DNA of 64,000 nt from Ophiobolus disseminans (taxonomy: Eukaryota; Ascomycota; Dothideomycetes; Pleosporales; Phaeosphaeriaceae), in contig MU006244.1 of NCBI GenBank assembly GCA_010093685.1, forward strand, positions 372,001-436,000, given 5' to 3'. Below are positions 24,042-35,311 of the stretch, piece by piece. How positions within the stretch are numbered: the stretch's first letter is position 1; each line of letters opens with the position of its first letter. Below the pieces are notes generated by a model, which did no database searches, was not told the DNA's origin, and was given only the letters and a program-made list of their open reading frames with translations. Both the position numbers and the translations under genes were made by a program.

Positions 24042-26477
24042 ATGGCTACGCAAGGCTACGAGGAAGAGCTCCTTCAGCATTGGTTTCCTACCACCGAACA
24101 AGAGTCCGAGGCGAAGCACTTTGTGGAGACGGACATTCGCGAAATTTCAACGATCTTGGAGCGTAGAAATAAAGCAGCATGGAGTCGCATACCGAGGATA
24201 TACATTGTGCTTCGGTTGATTGGCAAACTGGACGCTATTGATGAGTTCATTCGGCAGGAGATATCGGATGCATGACTTCCATTCACGCCACAGAGTCTTC
24301 CCGAGGCCTTGCGTTACCAGGCAGGACACTCTGGGTTCATCGATGCCCAGAAACGCGTTTTTAACTCGAAAGCTTTCGACCTTGAGCGACCTGATGCCCG
24401 TCATGGCCACTTCCACAGCGCGACCGACGTGCCGCTGAAGAAAATTGGAGATCTAGGAAAGGGGGGCTCAGGATTTGTGGAACGAGTGATCAGTACTATC
24501 ACGCATAAAGAGTACGCTTTGAAGCTGATCAAGAGAGGTCAAACATTCAAAAAGGACAAAAGGGTCTTGCGGGACTTTGAGAAAGAGCTCTCCACCCTCA
24601 AAAAACTGTCTCAGGCACATAGACATATCATCGATCTTGTGGGGAGCTATACTGAGCCGAGATATGTTGGCATCCTTTTTCCCGTCGCTGATTGTAACTT
24701 GAGCGAGTTCGTGGAGCAGCCCAATCTTGATGACAGTCGCTGGGCGCTTCGAACATACTTTGGCTGTCTTGCTTCTGGACTAAGCTTCCTCCATGAGTAC
24801 GAGATGCGACACAAAGATATCAAGCCACAAAACATATTGATCAAGGACAATCAGCCTTACTTTACAGACTTTGGCCTAGCTGTGGACTGGTCGGAAGTCG
24901 GGCACAGCACAACACAAGGACCGACAGGCCTGACGCCCCGCTACTGTGCGCCTGACGTCGTGGCCTGGGAGCCGCGCAACTCTTCTTCGGATGTATGGTC
25001 GCTTGGTTGCGTCTTCCTGGAGATGTGGGCCGTCTTGAAGCATACATCTATGCAAAACTTGCCGGTTATACCACCATTGATGGTCAAAACTTACCATATC
25101 ATTCGAAAGATTTCCCGACGTCAAAACTCATAGATCATATCAAAGCCCCTTCCTGGACCGGCCTCCGACTCCCTACCCGCGGTCTGGATTCGCCACATGC
25201 TATTACGAGACCGACATGACCGGTGGCCTACACAGTCTATTCTAGATAGCATCCGGGATCATGGGGCGGATCACACTACCCAATATCTTTACATTGGTCG
25301 CTGCTGTTTAGATGAAGAGGACACAGCTGAAAGTGTTGTGTCCCACGTTAGTTCGAATGAGCCGTCTCCACTCTTGAAATTGAAACCCACGGGCAAATCG
25401 CAGAACAAGGAACTCAGAGAAATCATCAGTTCGCCGGAAATGCTGACCGAGGTGGCGCTCATTGAAACGCCGGCGCCGCAAGGAAATGTAAATATTGACC
25501 TTGAAAGGGCTAGGACTTTATACGAGCAAAAGCTAGAGTCCCTCGCTGCAGAGAGGACGCGTCAGATGGCCGAACTAGACCGTCGCAGTGTAGTGGCCGT
25601 GCAAGAGATACGTCGCATGATCGAAGAGGAGGAATTGGAGCGTCGCAATAAGGAGGCTCAGGAAAGCTTAGAACGCCTGGCCAGAATGAGAAAAGAAGAG
25701 AGTCTTAAATCGCGGGTCCCGCCTCGATCTTCAGGTTGGGCTGAAAGCCGTCCTTTGACTCGATCCTCACCACATCAACATCTCAAGATACCTCAATCTC
25801 CCTCATTTACAAGTGTAGAGGAATACTCCGATGGATCCGCGTATCGCAGAGGACCAGAGAGACGCAAGCGTGGGAAAGGGCCAAAAGAAATGAGACCCAT
25901 TGGTTCTGGTTTTATCGGAGCAATGAAGAGCATATTCACAGATCCAAAAAAAGACACGAAGAAGGTCACCAGTGTGGCAAAAGGTACAGTAAAGACATCA
26001 ACTGGGAACTCGAAACGTGGGAACGAGCGGCACAAATCAGAGAACGTAGCGCAATCAGAAGAAGAAGAAGAAAAGCGACATGTGCGCCGAGCAGAGAGGC
26101 GGCGTGCAAGAGGTGAAGAGTCTGCGCGTGAGGAACATGGAAAAGCGCGAGCACTGCACACACGAAAAGATGACCGGGATGGCGACGTGAAGGTGGCCAG
26201 CACCAGTCAAGAAACAGGCGCAAAACCTTCCACTAGACGAACAGAGCTGGGATATCCTAAATTGCGCCAAACTCAAGGTCGCTTGATCTCCGTCGACAGC
26301 GAGACGTCTGCTGAAGATGAGAAAGCGCGTTACCAGGCAGCATACCAGAGACGAAGCCAGGAGGAGGAGGCACAAAAACGTGCTGCAGATGCTCGGCACA
26401 AGGTAGATAATCGCCGAGAACGCAAACTTGTCTCTATCTCGAGTGCGTCGTCTGCAGAAAGCGAACGTGACTGCTGA
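24042..26477 (+). pseudogene. Protein kinase gene, broken
   Basis: Starts MATQGYEEELLQHWF at 24042. One frame runs to a TGA at 24273-24275 and continues beyond it as LPFTPQSLPEAL and the kinase domain. The stop sits where I would expect Trp. The catalytic part is intact in sequence: GKGGSGFV loop, ALKLIK lysine, HKDIKPQN catalytic loop, DFG, an APD activation end and DVWSLGCVFLEMW. After 25040 the plausible frame shifts by one and returns near 25131-25150, where a TAG (25131) stands in the original frame. From there it is open to 26477 and encodes AVWIRHMLLRDRH, a coiled coil (LYEQKLESLAAERTRQMAELD) and a long basic tail. This is a dothideomycete-type expanded Ser/Thr kinase family, I infer. 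Sequencing errors are an alternative to real decay. Confidence 0.7.
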
Positions 26478-26556
26478 TACGCAGGGACACAGATCAAGTT
26501 AAAGACCTGCGTTTCTTAAACATCGTAGCTCCTTCGCCTTTCTATTCGTCCCCCCC

Positions 26557-27174
26557 TCATGCCCCCAAAACCCCAACAACACCCACCACAAAACTCCCCC
26601 AAGCAACCACATCCACACTCCCCATCCGCACCTTATGCACACCAACCCACTCCCGTACACTCTCCACCGCCCCTTTGCCCGCCCCAGCATCTTCTCCCCT
26701 TTCCTGCGCCGCGCATAAAGCAAACAACCTCTCCACGCTCGCACCCACAAGCGGCACAAACGCATAGTGCCCCAATGCAGCACCCAGCCCGATCAAATAG
26801 TACACGCGACTCGCACCCAGATTTTCAGGGTAGAGCCATAAATTCGCCGAAGCGGAGAGTAATGTGAGACTATTGAGCCCGATGACGCTCCATACGCCGA
26901 CGTTGAAGAAATTCACGAACCAGGCTGGCGCAGCGAAGGTTTTGGCTTTTTGCAGTTCTTTGCGGGCGGCGGGCGTGGGCGTCGGAGTGGGTGAGGTGCC
27001 TTTGAGAAGGAATTTACTTAGTTGGGTGCGTGTGGGTGCGGCGTGCAAGAAGGCGGAGACGGTGATGAGTTCCATGTAGGCGTGGGTGAGGGAGGCGGTT
27101 GTGCTGAGGAGGGGGAGGATGCGGAGGGTTGTTATGGCGGTTTGGGAGAGGGAGGGGAGGAATGTTAGGGGCAT
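26557..27174 (-). CDS. Small integral membrane protein (four helices)
   Basis: 205 residues from ATG 27174, no intron. I choose this start because the upstream part of the frame (to 27267) is a Pro/His-rich low-complexity extension. Four hydrophobic segments are visible: ~12-38, ~84-110 (WFVNFFNVGVWSVIGL), ~120-150 (YYLIGLGAALGHYAFVPLV) and the last 25 residues. A loop of Thr/Pro residues joins helices 1 and 2. The layout resembles DUF1772/anthrone-oxygenase-like proteins, but I do not see a decisive motif. Function unknown. Confidence 0.6.
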   Translation of the reverse strand: MPLTFLPSLSQTAITTLRILPLLSTTASLTHAYMELITVSAFLHAAPTRTQLSKFLLKGTSPTPTPTPAARKELQKAKTFAAPAWFVNFFNVGVWSVIGLNSLTLLSASANLWLYPENLGASRVYYLIGLGAALGHYAFVPLVGASVERLFALCAAQERGEDAGAGKGAVESVREWVGVHKVRMGSVDVVAWGSFVVGVVGVLGA

Positions 27175-27747
27175 TGAAGTGGAGGGTGGGGTGGGTTTGG
27201 GAGGGTACGTTGCGGTGTGGTGGTGGTTGAGGTTGCGGCGCGGTCCAGGGGAGGGAATGCACGGCACTGGACGTCTGGGCTATTTGATGGAAAGTTGGCG
27301 CTTACTTATGGTGTACATAGGGTTGCTAATGTATATAACTATAAATCTGGATCTCGGCTTGTGTCGTGGTCTGACATTGCGGTTCACGTCGGAATTCCGT
27401 TGGACGCCTTACGTGGTCAGCCGGGCGATTGAGACGCCGCTGCCGACAACGTGACTTCTTACCTAGATGTGGTAATGCTTTATGAGGGGTTGATATGGAA
27501 TCGTTGTGATGTGCTTCTGATAGGCGCGCGCACTTTGTTCATAGTGCCAAGACGCTAGATAGTGGGGTGGTGAAAGCTAGGAGGCTGTTGCCTGTCAGGC
27601 CTTTCGACGAAACCACAGTATTACCCTCGTACCATTGATCTTTCTTCTGGTAGAGCCTTCCCTATAATAGTGTCCCTGCCTCGTCAATATTCTGCACACA
27701 CTGCCGCAGGCGTCGAGTGTCATTCGGGATTACGAAACCTTTCACTC
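27175..27747. other. intergenic before HET pseudogene
   Basis: 573 bp, no gene seen. A TATAATA sequence near 27662 lies 86 bp before the first ATG of the HET locus and may be its TATA box. Confidence 0.45.
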
Positions 27748-29430
27748 ATGATGAGCACCTCTACCATTCTGGAGGCTCAACCTGCAACTCCAAATCCGGA
27801 ACAAAAAATCAAATAAGATAACTTTTACACGCCGAACAACCGCGCCTTCTACGAGACCTTCGAATACGCGGCTCTAAACGCAGACGATCGCCGTATCCGC
27901 CTCTTGCGAATACATCCTCTCAAGACTGGTGAAGATGACGACGCTACTGTATCTGCCGACCTCCTGGACGATGTATCACTGGAAGGTATGGCAGACAAAT
28001 TCACGACCGTATCCTACTGCGCCGGAGATCCGAAGAAGACCGAAGTCGTTGTCGTCAACGGATTACCTTTCAACGCGTTCGGGAACCTGGGCCATGCGCT
28101 TCGGCAAGCTCGTCACTATTGGAAGAAAATACATGGCGACGAAGAGTCTCTCCTGTAGGCAGATCAAATCTGCATTGAACAAAGCAATACCTCCGAGCGC
28201 TCGCACCAAGTGGGCTTCATGGGGGACATCTATGCCACTGCATCACAGGTCCTAGTCTGCTTATCAACTGATAGAGACGCTAGTGGTGGCTTAGGTTGGT
28301 TATATGATCTTTCACGGATACCACCTGGCAATGGGTTTGAATTCCAGCTTCGGAAGTATCTCAAGCTCAGCTGGCAAGACGAGAAGCTTCATCACGCCTG
28401 GAACGCGTTCATCAACACTATCCTGGAAAGCCAATGGTGGGCTCGTGCTTGGGTACGACAAGAATTCCTCCGGTCGCAGCATGCAGTATTTTTAGCTTCA
28501 CGGGAGTCTATGGGCTGGAAGGATTTTCTAGAAGGTATACGTACCTACACAGCCTTCCGCAGAGCTCGCTGTTCAGATTCGCCTCCAAACTTTGGCGGGC
28601 ATGATGCCAATGCCTGTCAAGTCTGCACCAGGCACTACCCTGTCTTGTTGTGTACAGTTGAAAAGGGAGTGCGAAGGCTTCTAAATATGCGATATGACAT
28701 TCTAAATTCACCGGAGCGGTCCATCGATCTGTTCTCCAGCCTGGAAGAGGCGCATTTCTGCAAAGCGTCGGATCCAAGAGACCTTATCTACGCCTTTCTC
28801 GGATTGAGCCAAGACCATTACGGCATCGTCCCACAGTATGCACCAGAAATCATCCTCTCCGACATCATTGTACGGCTATTCCGGAACGTCATACTTCAAA
28901 AAGGTAGTCTAAACATACTGCGAAAAACATACCAGGTGATTCGGTCAGTAGAGGAGGTTAACACTCCGAGTTGGGTTCCAAACTGGTTCTACGGTCGGTC
29001 CGTAGGCCGTTCTGTGCATTCTTCTTTCCACGCTTGCGGTGAGCGTCCCAACGTACCCTTCGTTGCCCATACATTCCGGGAAGATGACCAAAGTCGGCAA
29101 GATCGAATCATACAAGCACGCGGTAAGCTTCTAGAAGTATTAGAATCGAAGATTGTGCAACCGGAGGATATATCGCACCAGACACAATTCTGCACAGACG
29201 GTCGCGCCCGTGTTTCAACTGAAGGTCCCGTGGTACGGGGAGATGAGATTTGGCTACTACATGGGACTGAGCACGTTTTCATTTTCAGACGGGTCGGGAT
29301 TTGCCACCAGGTTGTTGGTGAGATGCTGGAGCATAATGATGGGGATGACACAGTTATGATGTGGATTGAGGACTTCTCCAGACTGGTTAAAAACAACGAT
29401 CCTTCTATCGAGGTCATCAACATATGCTAG
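27748..29430 (+). pseudogene. HET-domain protein gene, two in-frame stops
   Basis: A single frame from ATG 27748 to the stop at 29430 encodes a HET (heterokaryon incompatibility) protein of ~560 residues, broken by TAA at 27814-27816 and TAG at 28156-28158. The HET core straddles the second stop: FTTVSYCAGDPKKTEVVVVNG and NLGHALRQARHYW before it, then ADQICIEQSN, SHQVGFMGDIYATASQVLVCLS after it. The family usually has LWIDAICINQ here, so TAG replaces the Trp codon. Downstream, WWARAWVRQEF, DPRDLIYAFLGLSQD and PSWVPNW are also typical. HET proteins trigger cell death on non-self recognition. No alternative splice around the TAG preserves the motif. Confidence 0.78.
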
Positions 29431-29653
29431 TACAGCGATGAGCTGACATAATTGGTCGGCTCCTTCGGCTCACTGCACTGCGTACGATATGATGGCATGA
29501 GAATTCATTGCAAAATGAATAAATTGGTATTATATTAACTTCAGATCGCACCACTCCACGAATTACATCTTTTCCTGCGAGCATGCCAAACGCTCACTAA
29601 TAGCTACCGAGATATTGATTCCGCAACTCTGCCCGAGTTTATCCTGTCTATAT
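29431..29653. other. short convergent gap
   Basis: AT-rich 3' region shared by the HET locus and the HsbA gene. Nothing else seen. Confidence 0.4.
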
Positions 29654-30354
29654 TCAAGCTACAGCAACCATATCGCGGCGTGCAAACCTCATGGATCGCT
29701 TGCTCGTGGGAAGAACGTTGGAGAAGGCGTTGATCGCAGCAGTAAGAGTTTTGTCAAGATCATTTCCAGCCGCGGTGATGTCGGACGCACGCGACGCGAC
29801 TTTGTCGATGAGGGAGAAGGTGAGGGTCTGCACACTTGTTAGCAATGCAACAGACAATACGGAGCGGTTACTTACATCAAGAACACCCTCGTCCTGGCGG
29901 AGTATTGCAACCATTGGCTCAGTCCCAACCTGTGGCAAAAAAAATTCGACTTTGGTAATGAGGACGTTCAGGACTTCCTGGTGCGCAGACACGAACTAAA
30001 TCCAATCAGTGAATGTGCCATACATGCAGCCGAACGTAAACTCACCGTTCTAAACGCAGTAGAAATAGCGTCACTATCAGCGCCAGCGGCAATGGGTTGA
30101 CGGTCATCCGCCGCAAGTGCGTTCGTCGCGGTGACGACGATATCCCGGAAGCCGTTGATGACCTTCGGGATGGGTCCTTGGCCGATGATGAAAAGCGGGC
30201 CATTTACGAGGCTGATGGACTGCGCATCGGGGAGAATTGCGCGGCTTTTTGTGGTGAGTGAGGTTAGCGTGGTGACGATTTGGGCGGACGTCTGGGCTGC
30301 GATGGGGGCCGCAAGGGCGAGAGTGGAGGCGAGGAGGACGCGACAGGAGACCAT
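29654..30354 (-). CDS. Hydrophobic surface-binding protein A (HsbA) family
   Basis: Exons 30046-30354, 29876-29995 and 29654-29827 (introns of 50 and 48 nt, all phase 0) give 200 residues. A signal peptide (MVSCRVLLASTLALAAPIAAQ) is followed by the HsbA helical domain: LTSLTTKSRAILPDAQSISL, VNGPLFIIGQGPIPKVINGF, a middle block with LNVLITKVEFFLPQVGTEP, and TLTFSLIDKVASRASD. These are secreted, cell-wall-associated proteins. HsbA of Aspergillus oryzae binds hydrophobic surfaces and recruits cutinase. Cysteines are few, so it is not a hydrophobin. A TATAAG box lies 107 bp upstream. Confidence 0.88.
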
Positions 30355-32155
30355 TGTGGCTGGATTATTGAGATGATGGAGTGTTTAGAGTGTGATGGTG
30401 TAGAGTTGAGAAGATGAGATGCTGTGCTGATGAAGTTGGAGGATGGAGCAAGCAGTGGTACTTATAGTTAGTATTGATGGGTACGTAGGAGGTGATCTTT
30501 GCCGTCGTGAAGAGGGTCTCAGCTTAGCAAGAGCAGTCTACGACGTCTGCTTCCTGTGGCGGCAAATGATCAGCATTGAAGTTGACGATCTATTGGAACT
30601 GACTCTTCTCACATTGTAGGCGCATGCTGAAGATCTCTGCAGCAACTTGTGATGACGATCGTCTTGTTGTTCTGCATGATTACAGCGCAATTCAAGTAGT
30701 GCCGAGAATGCACCGGTAGATGCAGCTTGAGACATCTACATTGCCTGATGGTCATTGTCGAGGGTTGCCAGACCAATGGTTGTGAAAAAGAGTTCGTCCT
30801 TGCTGTAACTTCAAGCACAGCTATCTAATTCTTGATGTCTTGCCGGGAATATGAAGTGCGAGACTATATGCTACTAGCCACTGAGAAACTTACGAGTATC
30901 ACTACCGAGCTGGAGTAGTGCGCTTGTAGTCTGGTCGGGAGTATCGCCGGGCCGATAAGCTCATGGTAGTGTTGTAAAAGGCTCTGTGCTCAGTTTAACT
31001 CTGCATTTCGTGGCTCCAACCACTACATTGACCATCCTTGTGGTTCGTCGACTGCTTCGGTGATAACCTTTGGGGCGATCTCGTACCCACTCCATCGCAC
31101 TTTTAGTACACCTCATTCTGCCACTGCCACGATTGTTGTCAAGCAGCTCAAGCACCTAGTGAGATCGTCCTTGGTCAGATTGAGATGTGTCTTAAATTAC
31201 TGTGGGGTTAGACACGAGCTAACATGCGGCAGTCGTAGCTCGAATAGCGTAATTCCCACCATCTCCCAGCTAGCTTGCAAAGCATCCGGATGCATGGCAA
31301 TATCTCACGCTTGTTAGCATACTTTCAGGACGATCATTGGTAATAATCTTACAACATTGGAACTCGCTCAGACAGCTGTACGCACCGCACACCCGGACGT
31401 CCCAAGCTCCGTCCACAATGGCGACTCAGCGCCATGCACGTCTGTTAGCCTCTCAACACCTATCGAATGCATCTCCTCTTCTCCTATCCTCAATGCATCG
31501 CAGCTAGCAAGGCACGATGTTCATTAGATCTCCTGGCATGTGGGTCGCCGATAAGCGAGGTCCCCTTGAAGCGCAGATCTACAGGGCCGTTCCGCTGAGA
31601 GCCATCTTGGCAGGTATCTCGGAGCTGAGCCGGCGACATCTTTGTTCCCGGTTGGTTATTTGCAGATCTTTGAGGACAAGTCAACAGGAAATAGTGATCT
31701 TTCATGTGTGCGTTGTGGAAAACGTCGCGGCGATACATCAGAGCCGAAAGCGCGACAAATGTACCACAAAAAGCACGCTTCGACTGTGACTTTGCGGCTC
31801 CTTCAGAGGATACTTTCGAATAGGTTGACGTTGAATCCCTGATCGTGGTCAGAGAGTGGTCGATGTGTTAGCATGAGAGGTGCCAGCTTAGCGCTCCTTC
31901 GATCGGCACTAATGAAAGCTCCGGCGCGGATCAGGGTCTGGCGATCGATATAGCAGCTATTCGCCTAAGGCTACGGACGAGTGATTTCGACCTTGACACC
32001 TCCACTCTTCGAACCAACTGGGTAGTCCAAGAACATTGTTCGAGAATAGCTGAAAGACTAAATGAGGCCAATGATTTGAAGTCGCTGCTGGAATGAAGAT
32101 GATAGCTACGTGGCGATGAGCGCGACGGAAATTACTTGCAACTTTACGAACAGGA
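30355..32155. other. long gene-free stretch
   Basis: 1.8 kb. The first ~150 bp (toward higher coordinates) are the HsbA promoter. The rest has only short open frames with no splice continuity or domain. No repeat was spotted by eye. Confidence 0.45.
30461..30466 (-). promoter_or_regulatory. TATA box of HsbA gene
   Basis: TATAAG on the minus strand, 107 bp before the HsbA start codon, a usual spacing for abundant secreted proteins in fungi. Confidence 0.45.
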
Positions 32156-34649
32156 CTACCCCTCTGTATTTGCCTCAAGCCGTCCATACTGCACACCTCT
32201 CTTCAAAGGACTCGTTTCGTGAAGGAGGCCAAAGCCCGCTCTGTGCACAACATGGCTCCCTTCCTGATCTATTGTAGTGCTAGAAGATACGCCGTTACCG
32301 TCGTACGTGATGTCCTCGTCGTCTCCAGGGGTAAGTATAGCTTGTGGGACGGGCGCTTGTTCCGCATTGATGCCCTCCCCCGTGCGGTCGCTGTACTGAC
32401 TTTGAGATGCCGGTGTTGAAGGCGCATTGGCGCGATACTCTTGTTGAGCGGGTAGTCCATCTTCCTTTCCACGCTGATCGTCGGTATGCATTTCTCCAAA
32501 TCGAACCTTCAGCTTCTTCAGCTCCTTCGGAATATTCTCCTCTCCGCCGAGGCAGCCCTTGATCGCAGCTTCTTCAAGCTCAGTGCGTCCCGTTGTTGTC
32601 ATGAGGATTTGTACGAATCCCCCGTCGATGGCTGCTACACCGTTATACCGCAATGCCAGTAGACCAAGGACCAGTATGGGGAGCGCGAACAGAAGGCTGA
32701 GTCCGTACGGGAGGTAGAAGCTAAGTCGTTTTTCGAAATGATATACGTTAAATACTCTACTCGAGGAGCCCCTCACGAGGCCATAGTACGTGTTGAGGGT
32801 CAATGCCGAAATTGTGATGTTTGCGAGGGCTTCATTGAGTAGCGATTCGTTTAGGTTGATGGACGACGAATAAACAGTCCATTCGGGATTTCTACGCCCC
32901 TCGTTGAAAGCCGACATCCCAAAAACGTCTGACCCTGGCGACAATTAGCTTTGACCAAGGCAATTGAACACTCAGTAAGCGTTGCGGGGTTTGTGCACCC
33001 ATACCTCGCACATAATTGCGTGTGGTGACATTTACCGAACAGCCTCGAACGTCAGTATTGTTTAATCGAAAGACTTCTGACGTTGGGCTCTGGTTCATGA
33101 AGCGTCTTAGGTCCATTATATTTTCCCCCGTCACGTCGAGAGTTCGCCTTATCGAGTCAAACAAGGCCATCGCATCCAATATCTCTTGCTCCTGCAGATG
33201 TTTCTGGTTTGAAGTAGCAACCGGTCGTAATTTTCGAGGGTCCTTAACAGAATAACTGACATGTTGTGTTCCATTAGAGAATGAAATGTTGAGGTCGTAT
33301 CGTGCGGTAACTAGCACACATGTTTGGACAGTCACTGATCGAACAAGCGTGTGGTAAGATACGGAATCTTGAACACGTTCCGTTTCCGTGACGTCAAAAC
33401 CGAACAGCATTTTTTCAGGACAGGGCATGAGGAATGAAAGGCCTCCAGGCAAGAGTTGTTCTTTTACTAACACGGTCGTGCCCCGGTACATAACAAACGA
33501 AGTGTAGGGTTCAGAGAGTATAAATACCTTGGTCAAGTTGACTGACCAGATATGAGTCCAAGAAAACTGGGTACTGTTAAGATCTATACTTCTAGTGCTG
33601 TTCTCGTAGTCGCACTGCAGCATCGGCCCACGAAAAGTCATATGATAAGTAGAGTTCTCTCGGGAGGGGCGACTTAAATCAAGTATTGCAGAAGTTGAGA
33701 GGACAGTGCTGGCAACAAATCTTAAGGCACTAGACGAGCCCTTGCAAACATGTCAGTTCAGCGATAGTTGGACGTGATATAACAAGGTACTCACAAAAAA
33801 ATCCCATCCAGACAATTGTGTGATATTGGTGATATTGCATCCCGTCGCCGACTGACTGAGTTCTGCAAGTCCACTTGCACAAAAATATGAATTTTCCACA
33901 TAATGAGGAGATATTGGTCCCCTGTCTGTTGGAATAACGGAAACGTTGAAGACCTCAGCAACTTGTCGGTACTCTAACCCAACCACCAACGCTCCGGGTG
34001 GGTAGATCATAGCAACAGGAAGAAGCCAGGATATGATGGCAACTGACGTTAGCACTGGTGCGTATAGAACCAAAGCAGGATGAAGAAGTCGTAGAGCATT
34101 CGACCGGATCTGGAATAGTTCCTCGATATGTCCTACTTCCAGAACATCGGTTCTCAGCTTCTTCCACAGAGACTGCGTGTAGCATAGCCCAACGCTAGCT
34201 ACTAATGCCGCCCGGAAAACTGTGACAAGTGCAAGAGATATGGTCGTGGCGTACGTCTGTGGAACAGTGGTAGTGGCGAAATCGAGATCTTCGTTGCCGA
34301 TATTGACGATGCGGCCATTCAGGTATATAAACACAGAATGGTGGGTGACTGCACACAGCAGCGCTAGAACTTTGATCAGCCAGATACCGAAAATGTTTTA
34401 CAAGCGACATGTACCCAGCAAGTAGAAGCCCACGATCCCAGCGGGCGTCTTCCAGCTGCGGCGCCAGACAGACGACCGTGGTGGTACACCAAAACGTTTG
34501 GCACGCGGAACAGGTGTGGGCGGCGCATCGATGCTGGTCTCCGTGAGACAATCATGAGGCGATGCACCCAGTGATGCGTCAATTTCGGTCGTATCGTCGA
34601 TCGAGGTGCGAGAACTGATTTGGTCTGGTGGGGCCTGTTCGGTAGACAT
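32156..34649 (-). CDS. Large multipass membrane glycoprotein, fungal family
   Basis: Exons 34415-34649, 33795-34369, 33005-33740 and 32156-32934 give 774 residues with introns of 45, 54 and 70 nt. Residues 1-65 are cytoplasmic and Ser/Thr-rich, followed by hydrophobic segments at ~70-92 (GIVGFYLLVLALLCAVTHH), ~118-140 and ~175-200. A ~380-residue, N-glycosylation-rich extracellular part (NSTR, NLT, NIT, NVT) comes next, then a last helix (LPYGLSLLFALPILVLGLLAL) and a ~190-residue acidic cytoplasmic tail. The layout matches proteins that databases label formylmethionine deformylase-like, a name without functional support. Function unknown; a surface receptor or scaffold is possible. Confidence 0.75.
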
Positions 34650-35311
34650 ATTACGAGTGTAAATCGACCGATGTCTTAACTGTACGTGCGTGAGGGAAAC
34701 GCCAAAGTATTGTGAGGCTTCCCAGGCTCTGTCGTCGCTTGAACGTGTGGTCGTTAACGATGCTAGGTATGCGACAGAGTAGCAAAGTTGAGAAAAGTTA
34801 CTTGCGACGCAAAATTTGCGACAAAGTAGCAAGGCTGAGAGAAAAGGTCATTACAATACTTCCGACGTGCGAGGAAGGCCGTCCCATCTTTATCAGTCCC
34901 GACACATGCACTTGCGGAGTCGGTAGCCCGTGGCGACCAATTGTGGGTGGGGTGCGTAGGCAGTGTAAGCCATCAGTACCTCTCATTTGGCGGTCGAACA
35001 TCGTGGCTTGTCTGGATATGCGTATCTCAGCCTTGTGTCGAAAACAAATCATGGCGAGGAGGAAGAGGATGGCTGAACCTGAGAATCGCAGTAGCTTCAT
35101 TATGTAAGCTTTTCGGATGAAAGAGCAGGTGCAACCACCTGGGCAAGAACGCGAGCCAAACTCACTTTCAATTTACACGTCGAGATGGTGAATCAACCAA
35201 CAGTTCGAACATAATCGAGTATCGAATTAAACGCCTCCGCAAATGCTACACTTTTCCGAGCATATAAACGCCATGAAATGCATATTCCTACCACGCACAC
35301 TAACACGTGCC
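34650..35311. other. intergenic with a short direct repeat
   Basis: 662 bp. A ~28-bp imperfect direct repeat (34771-34797 and 34818-34846, 47 bp apart) is the only structure. The plus-strand open frame 34712-35107 has no recognisable features. Confidence 0.4.

Noticed and set aside
34712..35107. 131-codon plus-strand frame
   Set aside because: No family resemblance; partly antisense to the region before the membrane protein start.
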